Assembly: GCA_002683215.1 (NCBI GenBank)
Contig: NYSY01000055.1
Span: forward strand, 18,064-56,355
Length of the DNA: 38,292 nt
Direction: 5' to 3'
Source: Planctomycetaceae bacterium
GTDB taxonomy: Bacteria; Planctomycetota; Phycisphaerae; Phycisphaerales; SM1A02
Positions 1-10,411 of this stretch are shown one piece after another. The translations under genes and the position numbers were made by a program. How positions within the stretch are numbered: the stretch's first letter is position 1; every line of letters starts with the position of its first letter. The notes beneath the pieces were generated by a model that was given only the letters and a program-made list of their open reading frames with translations, made no database searches and was not told the DNA's origin.

Positions 1-359
1 CCGACACCGATCATCAGGATGCCGACGGTGATGATCCCCGAGCCGGCGCCGACCGCACCGCCTCCGATCACGTCGACGACGTTGGGGACGTTCACCTTTT
101 CGGGGATGGCGAGGTTGCCCACGATCCGCAGGATGAAGAGGAAGAAGCTGAAGAGGGCGAGCAGGGACATGCCCCAGGCCCATTCCCGCATCCCCGAACC
201 GAGCATCGCGACGGCGAGCGGCTCCCAGAAGGCGAATGCGAGGGCGCCGCTGGCCAGCACGCAGGCGAGGTGGACGACGCCGCTGAAGAAGCCTTCCTTG
301 AAAGCGAACCAGTAGATCGCGAGGAGGCAGAAGAGCACGGCGAGGACGTTGATGATCAT
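1..359 (-). CDS. CvpA-like integral membrane protein (3' end outside window)
   Basis: The minus strand from the ATG at 359 reads through the window edge without a stop, so at least 119 residues are visible and the C-terminus is missing. The visible part has hydrophobic segments at about residues 1-22, 27-45, 55-80 and 95-119. The loop KVNVPNVVDVIGGGAVGAGS resembles the stretch before the last helix of CvpA/colicin V production proteins, where a Gly-rich turn precedes a helix. CvpA proteins are inner-membrane proteins whose biochemical role is poorly defined. The gene is last of three on the minus strand, 56 nt after the PilB-like gene, so it may be cotranscribed with it. No clear Shine-Dalgarno precedes the ATG. 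The family call is by pattern and could be wrong; a multi-pass membrane protein is secure. Confidence 0.55.
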   Translation of the reverse strand, partial: MIINVLAVLFCLLAIYWFAFKEGFFSGVVHLACVLASGALAFAFWEPLAVAMLGSGMREWAWGMSLLALFSFFLFILRIVGNLAIPEKVNVPNVVDVIGGGAVGAGSGIITVGILMIGV

Positions 360-415
360 GGGAGGCGGTCCTGGGTCGGAAGGACGTCGAATCGAAAAGG
401 GACGGGGCGGTCGGA

Positions 416-2137
416 TCAGCCGGTCGAACTCGCGGCCGGACGGCTCTTGGAGGCCTTGGGCTTTTCGGATGCGAGCACACGGCCCACCTCCTCGAGGCTG
501 GTCTCGCCACGGGCGACCTTTCGCAACGCGGCTTCCTGCATCATCATCATGCCGAGCGAGCGGCGGGCATGGGTGTAGGCGCCCTTGAAGTCGCTGGCGA
601 GCAGGAGCTTCCGGGCCTCCCGATCGATCGGCATCACTTCGAACGCGGCGGTCGTGCCGAGGAATCCGGTACCGCCGCAGGTGGGGCACTCCTCGATCTT
701 GTTCTTCACCTGGATCCGACCGCTCTGGCGGTAGAGCTGCACGTTCGCGGGATCCTTGATCCCCAGCTTCTTCGCCTGTTCCGCGTTCGGGCTGTAGGGC
801 GTTCGGCAGTTGGTGCAGAGGCGACGCATGACCCTACAGGTCACAGCGGCGACAAGCGGCGCGATCGCCTTCTTCGCGGCCTCCTGATCCTTCGGCTCCG
901 CAGCGGCGCGGAGCCAGTCCGTCACCACGCCGCGGATGCCGTCCTTGGAGGGCACGCCGACGTAGATCAGCGGGCCGTCCCGGCCGGGGAGCGACGCCTG
1001 AACGGCGGTCGCGGGATCCTTGAGGTCGCTGACCATCACGATGTCCGGCCCACGACGCAGGATCGACCGGAGCGTGGTCGGGAAGTCCTCATCCGCGGTC
1101 GCGGGATCGTACGCGAGGTGGTCGACGCCTTCGATGCCCCGTTGCACGTCCCGCTCCAGCGACTTGATGTTCGACGTGTACGCGTCGTGGCGCTGCATCA
1201 GGCCGTAGAGGGTCGACGTCTGTCCCTGGCCCGGCGCGGTGCCGACCAGGATGACGCCGTGCTGGCCTTCGGCGGTGCCGGACGGCGCGAGGATCTCGAG
1301 TTGCTCGGGTTCGAAGCCGAGGTCCTTGAAATCGCGATCGAGCTGCTGGTCGCGATTGACGTCGAGGCGGAACAGGATGCCCTGGGATCCGCCGCTGGTG
1401 GTCAGGTGCAGGTGGGTGCTCTTGGTGGCGTTCCTGATCCGGATGCCGAGCTCGCCTCGTTGCAGCTTGCGATTCTCCGCGACGTCGAGGCCGGCGGTCT
1501 GCTTCAGGTAGTCGATGATGCTCTTGGCGGTCTCGGTCGGAATCGGCTCCCGCTTGTAGCGCACGCTGTCGACGATCTGCGAGGCGGCCCCGCCGTTCTT
1601 GGTCAGCGCGATCTCGAGCCGGGAGGCGCGGGCGTCGATGGCGGGGAGGAGCAGGTCCTCCATCGCCATGTGGACCCCCTTCAGCGGATCCTCTTCGCCG
1701 GGAACCTGGACGTCGCCGTTCGGACCGGAGAGCACCGCGGCGGCGGAACGCTGCTCGTTTCGAGAACGCCTGGCGGCCATCCGGTCGGACATCGACATGT
1801 CCGCCAGGCTGAACTTCTGATTCTCGTCGACGATGTTGTCGTTGCGATACTTCCAGTACGCGAGGATCGGTGCGAGCAGGACCACGATCATCGCGGGCAG
1901 CCCCGCCCAGAAGATCGGAATCACCAGCACCACCACGATCGCGAGACAGGCGGTGACCAGGAAGATCGAGTTCCAGAGCCCGGCCTTCAGGTTGAAGTAC
2001 CGGAGGTCCTTCTCGAAGATCTGGCCGAGGACCCGGAGATAGACACCGAGTACCACCAGCATGAGGATCGGCTTGATGAAGTCGACCAGGTTGATGGCGG
2101 AGGCGGTCGCGGCGAAGGTCAGCATCGGTTCTTCCAT
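416..2137 (-). CDS. Membrane-anchored PilB/GspE-like protein with degenerate ATPase motifs
   Basis: A 573-residue protein with two hydrophobic segments at about residues 20-40 and 56-94, then a cytoplasmic part with the layout of type II secretion/type IV pilus assembly ATPases. The Walker A equivalent at 300-311 (TAPGQGQTSTLY against GPTGSGKTTTLY) has Gln306 in place of the essential Lys. The Walker B region reads GPDIVMVSDLKDPATA, so the usual G-E-I/V-R-D has become S-D-L-K-D. The C-terminal zinc-type pairs are kept: C441-x2-C444 and C484-x2-C487. Family members hydrolyse ATP to extend pili or drive secretion; this one probably cannot bind ATP normally and may be a structural or regulatory partner of the intact PilT encoded 28 nt upstream. 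The start at 2137 has no clear ribosome site. The ATG at 2125 follows GGAAG at good spacing and is a reasonable alternative. Confidence 0.8.
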   Translation of the reverse strand: MEEPMLTFAATASAINLVDFIKPILMLVVLGVYLRVLGQIFEKDLRYFNLKAGLWNSIFLVTACLAIVVVLVIPIFWAGLPAMIVVLLAPILAYWKYRNDNIVDENQKFSLADMSMSDRMAARRSRNEQRSAAAVLSGPNGDVQVPGEEDPLKGVHMAMEDLLLPAIDARASRLEIALTKNGGAASQIVDSVRYKREPIPTETAKSIIDYLKQTAGLDVAENRKLQRGELGIRIRNATKSTHLHLTTSGGSQGILFRLDVNRDQQLDRDFKDLGFEPEQLEILAPSGTAEGQHGVILVGTAPGQGQTSTLYGLMQRHDAYTSNIKSLERDVQRGIEGVDHLAYDPATADEDFPTTLRSILRRGPDIVMVSDLKDPATAVQASLPGRDGPLIYVGVPSKDGIRGVVTDWLRAAAEPKDQEAAKKAIAPLVAAVTCRVMRRLCTNCRTPYSPNAEQAKKLGIKDPANVQLYRQSGRIQVKNKIEECPTCGGTGFLGTTAAFEVMPIDREARKLLLASDFKGAYTHARRSLGMMMMQEAALRKVARGETSLEEVGRVLASEKPKASKSRPAASSTG

Positions 2138-2165
2138 GGCGTTGGGCGTTGGCCGGATGCGGGGA

Positions 2166-3299
2166 TCAGGAGATCCCCTTGAGGCGCATCTTGAGTTCTT
2201 CGGGCTTCGGGGTCGCCGCGAGGGCGACGTCCTGATGGATGTACTCCTGCTCGACGAGGCGGACGAGCGAGGTCGTGAAGTCGACCATGCCCTCTTCGTG
2301 GCTCTGCTTGATGATCTGCAGGAGCTCCCCTTCGCGGGCCTCCAGAATGTACTTCTGGACCGCCGGGGTGTTCAGCAGGATCTCGAGGGCCGGGATCCGG
2401 GCGATGTCCTTGTGGAGCGTCTTCAGGAGCTTCTGGTAGATGATCGCCCGGAGGTTGTACGCGAGGAGCTTTCGGAGCTGCTCGCGTTCGTTCTCGGGGA
2501 AGAGGTCGTAGATTCGGCCGAATGTCTGCCAGGCGCTCGAGGCGTGAATCGTTCCGAACACGAGGTGGCCCGTCTCGGCCGCGCGGATCGCGGCTTCGAA
2601 GGTCTCGTAGTCGCGCATCTCGCCGACCAGCACCACGTCGGGATTCTCCCGGACGAGGGCGCGAAGGGCATCGTTGAAGTTCAGGCAGTCGATCCCGATC
2701 TCACGCTGGTTGATCGTCGCCTTGTCGTCGTTGAAGATGTACTCGATCGGATCCTCGATCGTGACGATGTGCACCCGCTTCCGCTCGTTGACGTACTGGA
2801 GCATCGACGCGATCGAGGTCGACTTGCCCGAGCCCGTCACCCCCGAGAAGAGGATGAGGCCCTGCGCGGCCAGGGAGACGTCCCCGAGGATCTCGGGGAG
2901 GTAGAGGTCCTCGAACTTCATGATGTTCGAAGTGATCAGCCGGGCGGCGATCGCCGGCTTGCCGCGGGTCATGAACAGATTCACGCGGAAGCGGCAGCGG
3001 TCGTCATAGTCGTACGCGAAGTCGATCGAACCACGATTGCGGAAGTACTCGAACTGGTTCTCGTCGAGCACGTCCTTCGCGACCTGGAACATCAGGTCGA
3101 CGGTGAGTTCGTCGACCTGCATGCCCTTCAGCTCGCCGCGCAGCCGGAGCCGGGGCGACTGGCCGGTCTTCACGATCAGATCGCTCGCATCGAACTTGAT
3201 GCAGGCTTCGAGCCACTTCCGCCATGCCTTGAGGCCTTCGCCCTTGACCGTGCCGAGGCTCGGGTCGATGGGGGCCGCGATGAGCGTATCGCTGTGCAA
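2166..3299 (-). CDS. pilT: PilT-family twitching/retraction ATPase
   Basis: A 377-residue hexameric-type secretion ATPase, the usual length for PilT, which depolymerises type IV pili at the inner-membrane base. All key elements are intact: Walker A GVTGSGKS at 153-160, the Asp box around 181-187 (TIEDPIEY), Walker B DVVLVGEMRDYETFEAA at 221-237, and the PilT signature AIRAAETGHLV at 237-247 followed by the His box GTIHA. The open frame continues upstream to 3650, but that part is Arg/Pro/Ser-rich and unlike PilT. The TTG at 3297-3299 is preceded by AAAGGA at 6 nt and begins the conserved N-terminal domain, so I use it. The PilB-like gene follows 28 nt downstream, which suggests an operon. It could also be a PilU or a PilT-like accessory ATPase of a divergent pilus. 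Confidence 0.92.
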   Translation of the reverse strand: MHSDTLIAAPIDPSLGTVKGEGLKAWRKWLEACIKFDASDLIVKTGQSPRLRLRGELKGMQVDELTVDLMFQVAKDVLDENQFEYFRNRGSIDFAYDYDDRCRFRVNLFMTRGKPAIAARLITSNIMKFEDLYLPEILGDVSLAAQGLILFSGVTGSGKSTSIASMLQYVNERKRVHIVTIEDPIEYIFNDDKATINQREIGIDCLNFNDALRALVRENPDVVLVGEMRDYETFEAAIRAAETGHLVFGTIHASSAWQTFGRIYDLFPENEREQLRKLLAYNLRAIIYQKLLKTLHKDIARIPALEILLNTPAVQKYILEAREGELLQIIKQSHEEGMVDFTTSLVRLVEQEYIHQDVALAATPKPEELKMRLKGIS

Positions 3300-3305
3300 A
3301 TCTGG

Positions 3306-3311
3306 TCCTTT
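3306..3311 (-). promoter_or_regulatory. Shine-Dalgarno deciding the pilT TTG start
   Basis: The minus strand reads AAAGGA, then 6 nt, then TTG. No in-frame ATG of equal quality lies near the start of the conserved PilT domain, so this site supports the non-ATG start. Confidence 0.6.
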
Positions 3312-3562
3312 ACGCTGCCTGCTCGGTGCCGCATCCGGAGTCGGGTGGGGGCGACCCGTTTTCGGGATCGAGCTCGATGGGTTGAGTCGGCGGTCACCGC
3401 CGGAGGAGAAAACGTCGGAGGGTTGGACGATCCGAGGATCGTCGGGTTCACGGAGATCCGGATTTTCTCGCTTCCCGGGCCTCGACCGACGAAAAGATGA
3501 CCCGGCGTCGTGCCGTCGAGAACGGGGGAAGCGACCCCTGAGGGGCCGGATTCGAATCGCAC

Positions 3563-3568
3563 ATCCTA
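3563..3568 (-). promoter_or_regulatory. Possible -10 element (TAGGAT) for the pilT group
   Basis: The minus strand reads TAGGAT in the 424-nt region between the divergent pilT and guaB genes. It matches the TAGGCT/TAGGAT/TAGAAT hexamers seen upstream of several other genes in this window. No convincing -35 box accompanies it. If used, the pilT leader would be about 250 nt. The rest of 3300-3723 shows no gene, only GC-rich sequence with promoter potential for both genes. Confidence 0.3.
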
Positions 3569-3723
3569 CCAGACGGCGGCGGGATTCGGGAGCGCGCGGT
3601 CGCTCGACATCGGAGGTCCGGTCCGATCGGAATCGGTGGTTCGAGTCCACTCGACCGGGAAGCGGTCGATTCCCGGAACTCCGGTCGGTTGACGGGCGGG
3701 AACCTCGCGGGGATCATCCTCAG

Positions 3724-5205
3724 ATGGAACAGAAGATTCTTCAGGATGCGATCACCTTCGACGACGTGCTGTTGGTCCCCGCGTACAGCGAGATCACGCC
3801 CGAATCGGCCGACCCCTCGACCCGGCTGACCCGCCGGATCAACATCAACATTCCCCTGATTTCCGCGCCGATGGACACCGTGACGGAGTCCTCGCTCGCG
3901 ATCGCCCTCGCCCAGGAGGGCGGGCTCGGGATCATCCACAAGAACCTCTCGCCGTCGCTCCAGGCCCGCGAGGTCCAGAAGGTCAAGCGGAGCGAGAATG
4001 GCGTCATCACCGATCCCGTGACACTGGGGCCCGAAGACACCATCGACCGTGCCAACCAGCTGATGCGGGAGCAGGGCGTCAGCGGTTTTCCGGTCACCGA
4101 TTCCGGCCGAGGTGACGGCCGGCTCCTCGGGATTCTGACCCGCCGCGACATGAAGTTCCTCGACCCCTCTCGGTACGGCGAGAGCCGGGTCGACCATGTG
4201 ATGACCAGGCAGAACCTCGTGACCGCGGCGCCGGGAATCGATCCGTCCGCCGCGGAGGCCATTCTGAGCGAGGCCCGGGTGGAGAAGCTCCTGATCGTGG
4301 ACGAGTCGGGACGGCTTTCCGGCCTGATCACCATGCGGGACCTCGAGAACGTCCGCAAGCATCCGGCGGCGTGCCGTGACGAACGAGGCCGGCTCCGGGT
4401 GGGGGCCGCGACCGGGGTCCTCCAGTTCGATCGGATCCAGGCCCTCATCGACGCCGAGGTCGACGTCGTGGTGGTCGACACCGCCCACGGCCACAGCAAG
4501 AACGTCGTCGCGACGGTCCGGGAGATCAAGCAGAGCCATCCGGAGATCGACGTGATCGCGGGAAACATCGCTACGGCGGACGGGGCGCAGGCCCTGATGG
4601 ACGCGGGCGCCGACGCGGTCAAGGTCGGGATCGGGCCGGGGTCGATCTGCACCACCCGGATCGTGACCGGCGTCGGCGTGCCTCAGATCACCGCGGTCCG
4701 CAACGCCGTGTCGGTCTGCGAGCCCGCGGGGGTCCCGGTGATCGCCGACGGCGGCATCCGGCAGTCCGGCGACATCGCCAAGGCGATCGCGGCGGGCGCG
4801 AGCGTCGTGATGCTGGGAAGCCTCTTCGCCGGGATGGACGAGAGTCCGGGCGAGCTGGTCCTGCACGGGGGACGCCGGTTCAAGAGCTATCGAGGCATGG
4901 GCAGCGAAGGCGCGATGTCCGCGGGCAGCGCCGACCGGTATGGCCAGGCCGACTCCCGGAAGTTCGTCCCGGAAGGGGTCGAAGGCATGGTCGCGTATCG
5001 AGGCCCGCTGTCTGAATTCGTCTACCAGCTGGTGGGCGGCGTGAAGAGCGCCATGGGCTACTGCGGCTGCTCCACGCTCGAGGCCTTCCGCACCGACAGC
5101 CGATTCGTCCGAGTCACCGCGGCGAGCATGATCGAGAGCCATCCGCACGACATCACCATCACGCGGGAAGCGCCGAACTACATGAGCACCGCGAGCGGCT
5201 CCTGA
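3724..5205 (+). CDS. guaB: IMP dehydrogenase
   Basis: A 493-residue enzyme, normal length for bacterial GuaB, which oxidises IMP to XMP with NAD+, the committed step of GMP synthesis. The N-terminus has the family motif [16 protein letters not shown]. Two CBS domains occupy about residues 95-215 within the TIM barrel. The catalytic loop [17 protein letters not shown] carries Cys309, and the flap has [10 protein letters not shown] and DRYGQ with the catalytic Arg. The ATG at 3724 begins exactly at the conserved MEQKI start; a longer upstream frame is not homologous. The gene stands alone: it diverges from pilT and converges on the sulfatase gene with only 15 nt between stop codons. Identification is secure. 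Confidence 0.98.
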   Translation: MEQKILQDAITFDDVLLVPAYSEITPESADPSTRLTRRININIPLISAPMDTVTESSLAIALAQEGGLGIIHKNLSPSLQAREVQKVKRSENGVITDPVTLGPEDTIDRANQLMREQGVSGFPVTDSGRGDGRLLGILTRRDMKFLDPSRYGESRVDHVMTRQNLVTAAPGIDPSAAEAILSEARVEKLLIVDESGRLSGLITMRDLENVRKHPAACRDERGRLRVGAATGVLQFDRIQALIDAEVDVVVVDTAHGHSKNVVATVREIKQSHPEIDVIAGNIATADGAQALMDAGADAVKVGIGPGSICTTRIVTGVGVPQITAVRNAVSVCEPAGVPVIADGGIRQSGDIAKAIAAGASVVMLGSLFAGMDESPGELVLHGGRRFKSYRGMGSEGAMSAGSADRYGQADSRKFVPEGVEGMVAYRGPLSEFVYQLVGGVKSAMGYCGCSTLEAFRTDSRFVRVTAASMIESHPHDITITREAPNYMSTASGS

Positions 5206-5220
5206 CCGGGCCACGGCACC

Positions 5221-6801
5221 TCACGCGTCGTACTGCCGGCGAAGTTCCTCCAGCCGGGCTTCCAGTCCGGCCTTGATCTCCGCGTGGCCGGGGTCATCCG
5301 CGAGGCTCTTGAGCTCGTCGGGATCGGCGTCGAGGTCGTAGAGCTCCCAGCAGCCGGGATCCGCGGGGCCGTCGCCGTCGGGGGCGACTTCCGGGAAGCG
5401 GATGAGTTTCCAGCGATCGGTGCGAACCCCGTCGTGCTTGGGCACGGTGTGCGGCCCTTCACTCTCGTAATAGCGGTAGTACACGGCGTCACGCCATTCC
5501 GCCGGCGTCTCCCGACCGCCGGATCGGAGGTGGTCCGCGAAGCTCTCGCCGTGCATTCGTTCCGGCGCGTCGATGCCTGCGAGATCGAGCAGGGTCGGGG
5601 CGAGATCGATGTTCTGGGCCAGCAGGTCACTGGTGGTCCCGCCATCGATCCGGTTCGGCCACCGGACGATGAACGGCGTGCGGAAGCTCTCTTCGTACAT
5701 CCACCGCTTGTCGTACCAGCCGTGCTCGCCGAGGTACCACCCCTGGTCGCTGGTGTAGATCACCAACGTGTCGTCCGCGATGCCGAGGTCGTCGAGCTCG
5801 TCGAGGATCCGTCCGACCCCTTCGTCGACGGCGGCGACGCATTCCAGGTAGTCCTTGACGTAGCGCTGGTATTTCGCCCGGGTGAGATCGTCTCCCGAGA
5901 GTTCACCCGACTCGACCGCCGCCCGGTATGCGGCGTTGACGTCGTCGTAGTACGCGTTCCACGCCAACGCCTGGGTCTCGTCGAGTTCCGGCGGTGGGAT
6001 CAGTTTCAGATCCCGCGGATCGAGATGCCGGGCGATGGTCATCGTCTGGAGCGTGCTCGCAGGACTTCGTCCGGCGTAATCGTCCAGCAGCGTCTCCGGC
6101 TCCGGGACCATGACGTCGTCGTAGAGCCGGAAGTGCCGAGGGTTCGGATCCCATCGTCGATGCGGGGCCTTGTGCTGGACGATCAGCGCGAACGGCCGCC
6201 CGTCCTCGTCCCGGCTCGCCGCGAACCGCCGCAGCGCGTCGACGCCCTGATCGGTGATCAGGTCGGTGGTGTATCCGGGGATCCTCACCCGGCCCTCCGG
6301 CGTGATCATGGGCGGGTTGTAGTAGGGCCCCTGGCCGATCAGGACCTTCCAGTCGTCGAAACCCACCGGATTGCTCTTGAGATGCCACTTCCCGAAGACC
6401 CCGGTTCGATAGCCCGAATCCCGGAGCATGGCGGGCCAGGTCGGCTGCGTGCCGTCGAAGACCTCGGCGTTGGTGGGCACCCCGTGCCGGGTCGAGAAAC
6501 AGCCGGTCAAGAAGGCCGCCCGGCTCGGAGCGCAGATCGAGTTTTCGACGAAGAACCGGTCGAATCGCATGCCTTCCGACGCGATGCGATCGATCGACGG
6601 GGTCTGGTTGACCCGGGTGCCGTCGGGCCGCCCGTAGGCACTGATCGCCTGCCAGGCGTGGTCGTCGCTCATGATGAAGAGGATGTTCGGCCTCGAGTCC
6701 GGTTCGCCGCCGGCGGGAGCGGAAGCGGGCGGGTCGCCGGGCAGCGGCGATGCGAGCATGCCGAGGACGATCACGAGCGGGAGGCGGGGGAGGTGCGGCA
6801 T
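5221..6801 (-). CDS. Secreted arylsulfatase-type sulfatase
   Basis: A 526-residue exported sulfatase of the alkaline phosphatase superfamily. Residues 1-20 form a short signal peptide, followed by a Pro/Ala-rich linker. The metal-binding start PNILFIMSDDHAW is at 38-50 with Asp46 and Asp47. The activation motif C90-A-P-S-R94 is the type converted to formylglycine by a sulfatase-modifying enzyme. Further conserved blocks include GKWHLK, TSDQGWYLGEHGWYDKR and a C-terminal WELYDLDADPDE. The layout fits planctomycete iduronate-2-sulfatase/heparan-type enzymes acting on sulfated polysaccharides, but the substrate cannot be told from sequence alone. AAGGA lies 10 nt before the ATG. It diverges from glycogen phosphorylase. 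No modifying enzyme is encoded in the window. Confidence 0.95.
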   Translation of the reverse strand: MPHLPRLPLVIVLGMLASPLPGDPPASAPAGGEPDSRPNILFIMSDDHAWQAISAYGRPDGTRVNQTPSIDRIASEGMRFDRFFVENSICAPSRAAFLTGCFSTRHGVPTNAEVFDGTQPTWPAMLRDSGYRTGVFGKWHLKSNPVGFDDWKVLIGQGPYYNPPMITPEGRVRIPGYTTDLITDQGVDALRRFAASRDEDGRPFALIVQHKAPHRRWDPNPRHFRLYDDVMVPEPETLLDDYAGRSPASTLQTMTIARHLDPRDLKLIPPPELDETQALAWNAYYDDVNAAYRAAVESGELSGDDLTRAKYQRYVKDYLECVAAVDEGVGRILDELDDLGIADDTLVIYTSDQGWYLGEHGWYDKRWMYEESFRTPFIVRWPNRIDGGTTSDLLAQNIDLAPTLLDLAGIDAPERMHGESFADHLRSGGRETPAEWRDAVYYRYYESEGPHTVPKHDGVRTDRWKLIRFPEVAPDGDGPADPGCWELYDLDADPDELKSLADDPGHAEIKAGLEARLEELRRQYDA

Positions 6802-6913
6802 GTGGCGATTCCTTCAGGATCAGGGGACTCGACGAACCGTATCGACTTCCGAGGTGATTGTCCGGTTTTCATCATCGAATTCCACTGCCGTGGAGGCCCT
6901 CGATCGGCCGATC

Positions 6914-6919
6914 TAGGAT
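6914..6919 (+). promoter_or_regulatory. Possible -10 element (TAGGAT) for glgP
   Basis: TAGGAT about 92 nt before the glgP start, in the 210-nt region shared with the divergent sulfatase gene. It is one of the recurring TAG-type hexamers of this window. No -35 box is evident. Confidence 0.3.
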
Positions 6920-7011
6920 GAGTGCGGGCCTTTTCGAGGATCCGCCCGGGTGATCCGGCTCACGTTCGCCGGATTCGCCACCTCCGTTTCCAGTCACCAG
7001 GACGAACTCGC

Positions 7012-9456
<2,445 letters not shown>

Positions 9457-9489
9457 CGGAGATCGTGGTTCAAGCCTGACGGGACCGCG

Positions 9490-10329
9490 ATGATCGACAC
9501 GCACCTTCATCTCTGGAATCCGGACACGATCCCGAGGGCCTGGCTCGCCGGGGTCCCGGATCTGGACCGGGCGATGCTTCTGGAGGACTATCGCCTCGTT
9601 TCGGCGCGGGCGGGTATCGGCACCGCGGTCCACGTCGAGACCGATGTGGATGACGAGGGCCTCGAGCGGGAGCTCGCTGAAGTGGCCACCGTCATGCGGG
9701 GGAACCCACTCGTCCGGGCGGCGGTGGTGGGTGGCCGACCCGGTCGCCCAGGATTCGAAGCATGGTTGGATGGCGTGGCCCATCTGCCCGGGGTCGTCGG
9801 GCTGCGGCGGGTGTTTCATGGTCTCGATGGCGAGCCGGAGGCCTTCCTCACGGCGTCGCTCGCCGAAGATCTCCGCCGCCTCGGCGAACAAGGCCTGCTC
9901 TTCGAGCTGTGTGTCCGCCCGGATCAGCTGCAGACGGCGATCCGACTCGTGGACGCATGCCCGGCGACCAACTTCGTGCTCGACCATCTCGGCAGACCCG
10001 ACGTCGCCGCAGGGGTGACGGCGGCGTGGTCGGATGGCTTGGGGCGGCTGGCGGATCGGAAGAACGTCGTCGCGAAGCTGTCAGGTCTCATCGAGTGTGC
10101 GGCCGGGGCCGACTGGAACACGGAGACGTTTCGTCCGTTCTTCGAACTGGCACTCGGACGATTCGGTCCCGATCGGCTGGTATGGGGCAGCAACTGGCCG
10201 GTCTGCGAGCTCGGGGGGTCGCTTGAGCGATGGGTGGTGGCGACCCGATCGCTGCTGGAAGGCCACTCGGAATCGGTTCGAAATGCGGTGCTGGAGGGGA
10301 ATGCCCGCCGGATCTACCGGTTGCATTGA
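9490..10329 (+). CDS. Amidohydrolase family 2, COG3618-type TIM-barrel hydrolase
   Basis: A 279-residue metal-dependent hydrolase similar to L-fucono/rhamnono-lactonases. It begins with the metal-binding T-H5-L-H7-LWN motif, continues with the barrel strand motif NFVLDHLGRPD in the second half, and ends with LVWGSNWPVCEL, the GSNWPVC signature common in COG3618 proteins. Such enzymes open sugar lactones in deoxysugar catabolism. That would suit an organism that degrades sulfated polysaccharides, though no fucose or rhamnose genes adjoin. It lies 33 nt after glgP and may be cotranscribed. The start at 9490 fits the family, where MIDTHxH is often the first segment. A strong inverted repeat lies just after its stop codon. 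The exact substrate is unknown. Confidence 0.85.
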   Translation: MIDTHLHLWNPDTIPRAWLAGVPDLDRAMLLEDYRLVSARAGIGTAVHVETDVDDEGLERELAEVATVMRGNPLVRAAVVGGRPGRPGFEAWLDGVAHLPGVVGLRRVFHGLDGEPEAFLTASLAEDLRRLGEQGLLFELCVRPDQLQTAIRLVDACPATNFVLDHLGRPDVAAGVTAAWSDGLGRLADRKNVVAKLSGLIECAAGADWNTETFRPFFELALGRFGPDRLVWGSNWPVCELGGSLERWVVATRSLLEGHSESVRNAVLEGNARRIYRLH

Positions 10330-10331
10330 CC

Positions 10332-10380
10332 CCGCGCGGCCGGGCGTTTTCGGCGATGATGTCCCCGGCCGGCCGCGCGG
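10332..10380 (+). repeat. Perfect 12-bp inverted repeat, possible stem-loop
   Basis: CCGCGCGGCCGG at 10332-10343 is exactly complementary to 10369-10380, with a 25-nt loop. It starts 3 nt after the amidohydrolase stop and ends about 20 nt before the ribosome site of the next gene. No U-tract follows, so it is not a canonical terminator. It could end the upstream transcript or act in the leader of the 10412-15396 cluster. Confidence 0.5.
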
Positions 10381-10411
10381 TGCGGACGGTCGTTGACGAC
10401 GAGGAGGTCGC

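Noticed and set aside
569-2182. Long plus-strand open frame opposite the PilB-like gene
   Set aside because: An antisense frame of a GC-rich gene; the product is Arg/Asp/Val-rich with no family motif.
3300-3650. N-terminal extension of pilT on the minus strand
   Set aside because: The added 117 residues are basic and Pro/Ser-rich and do not resemble PilT. A ribosome site marks the TTG at 3299.
3590-3665. T-arm-like sequence (GGTGG-TTCGAGT-CCACT) between pilT and guaB
   Set aside because: No matching acceptor strand, anticodon arm or D-arm lies at the required distance upstream, so no tRNA can be folded.
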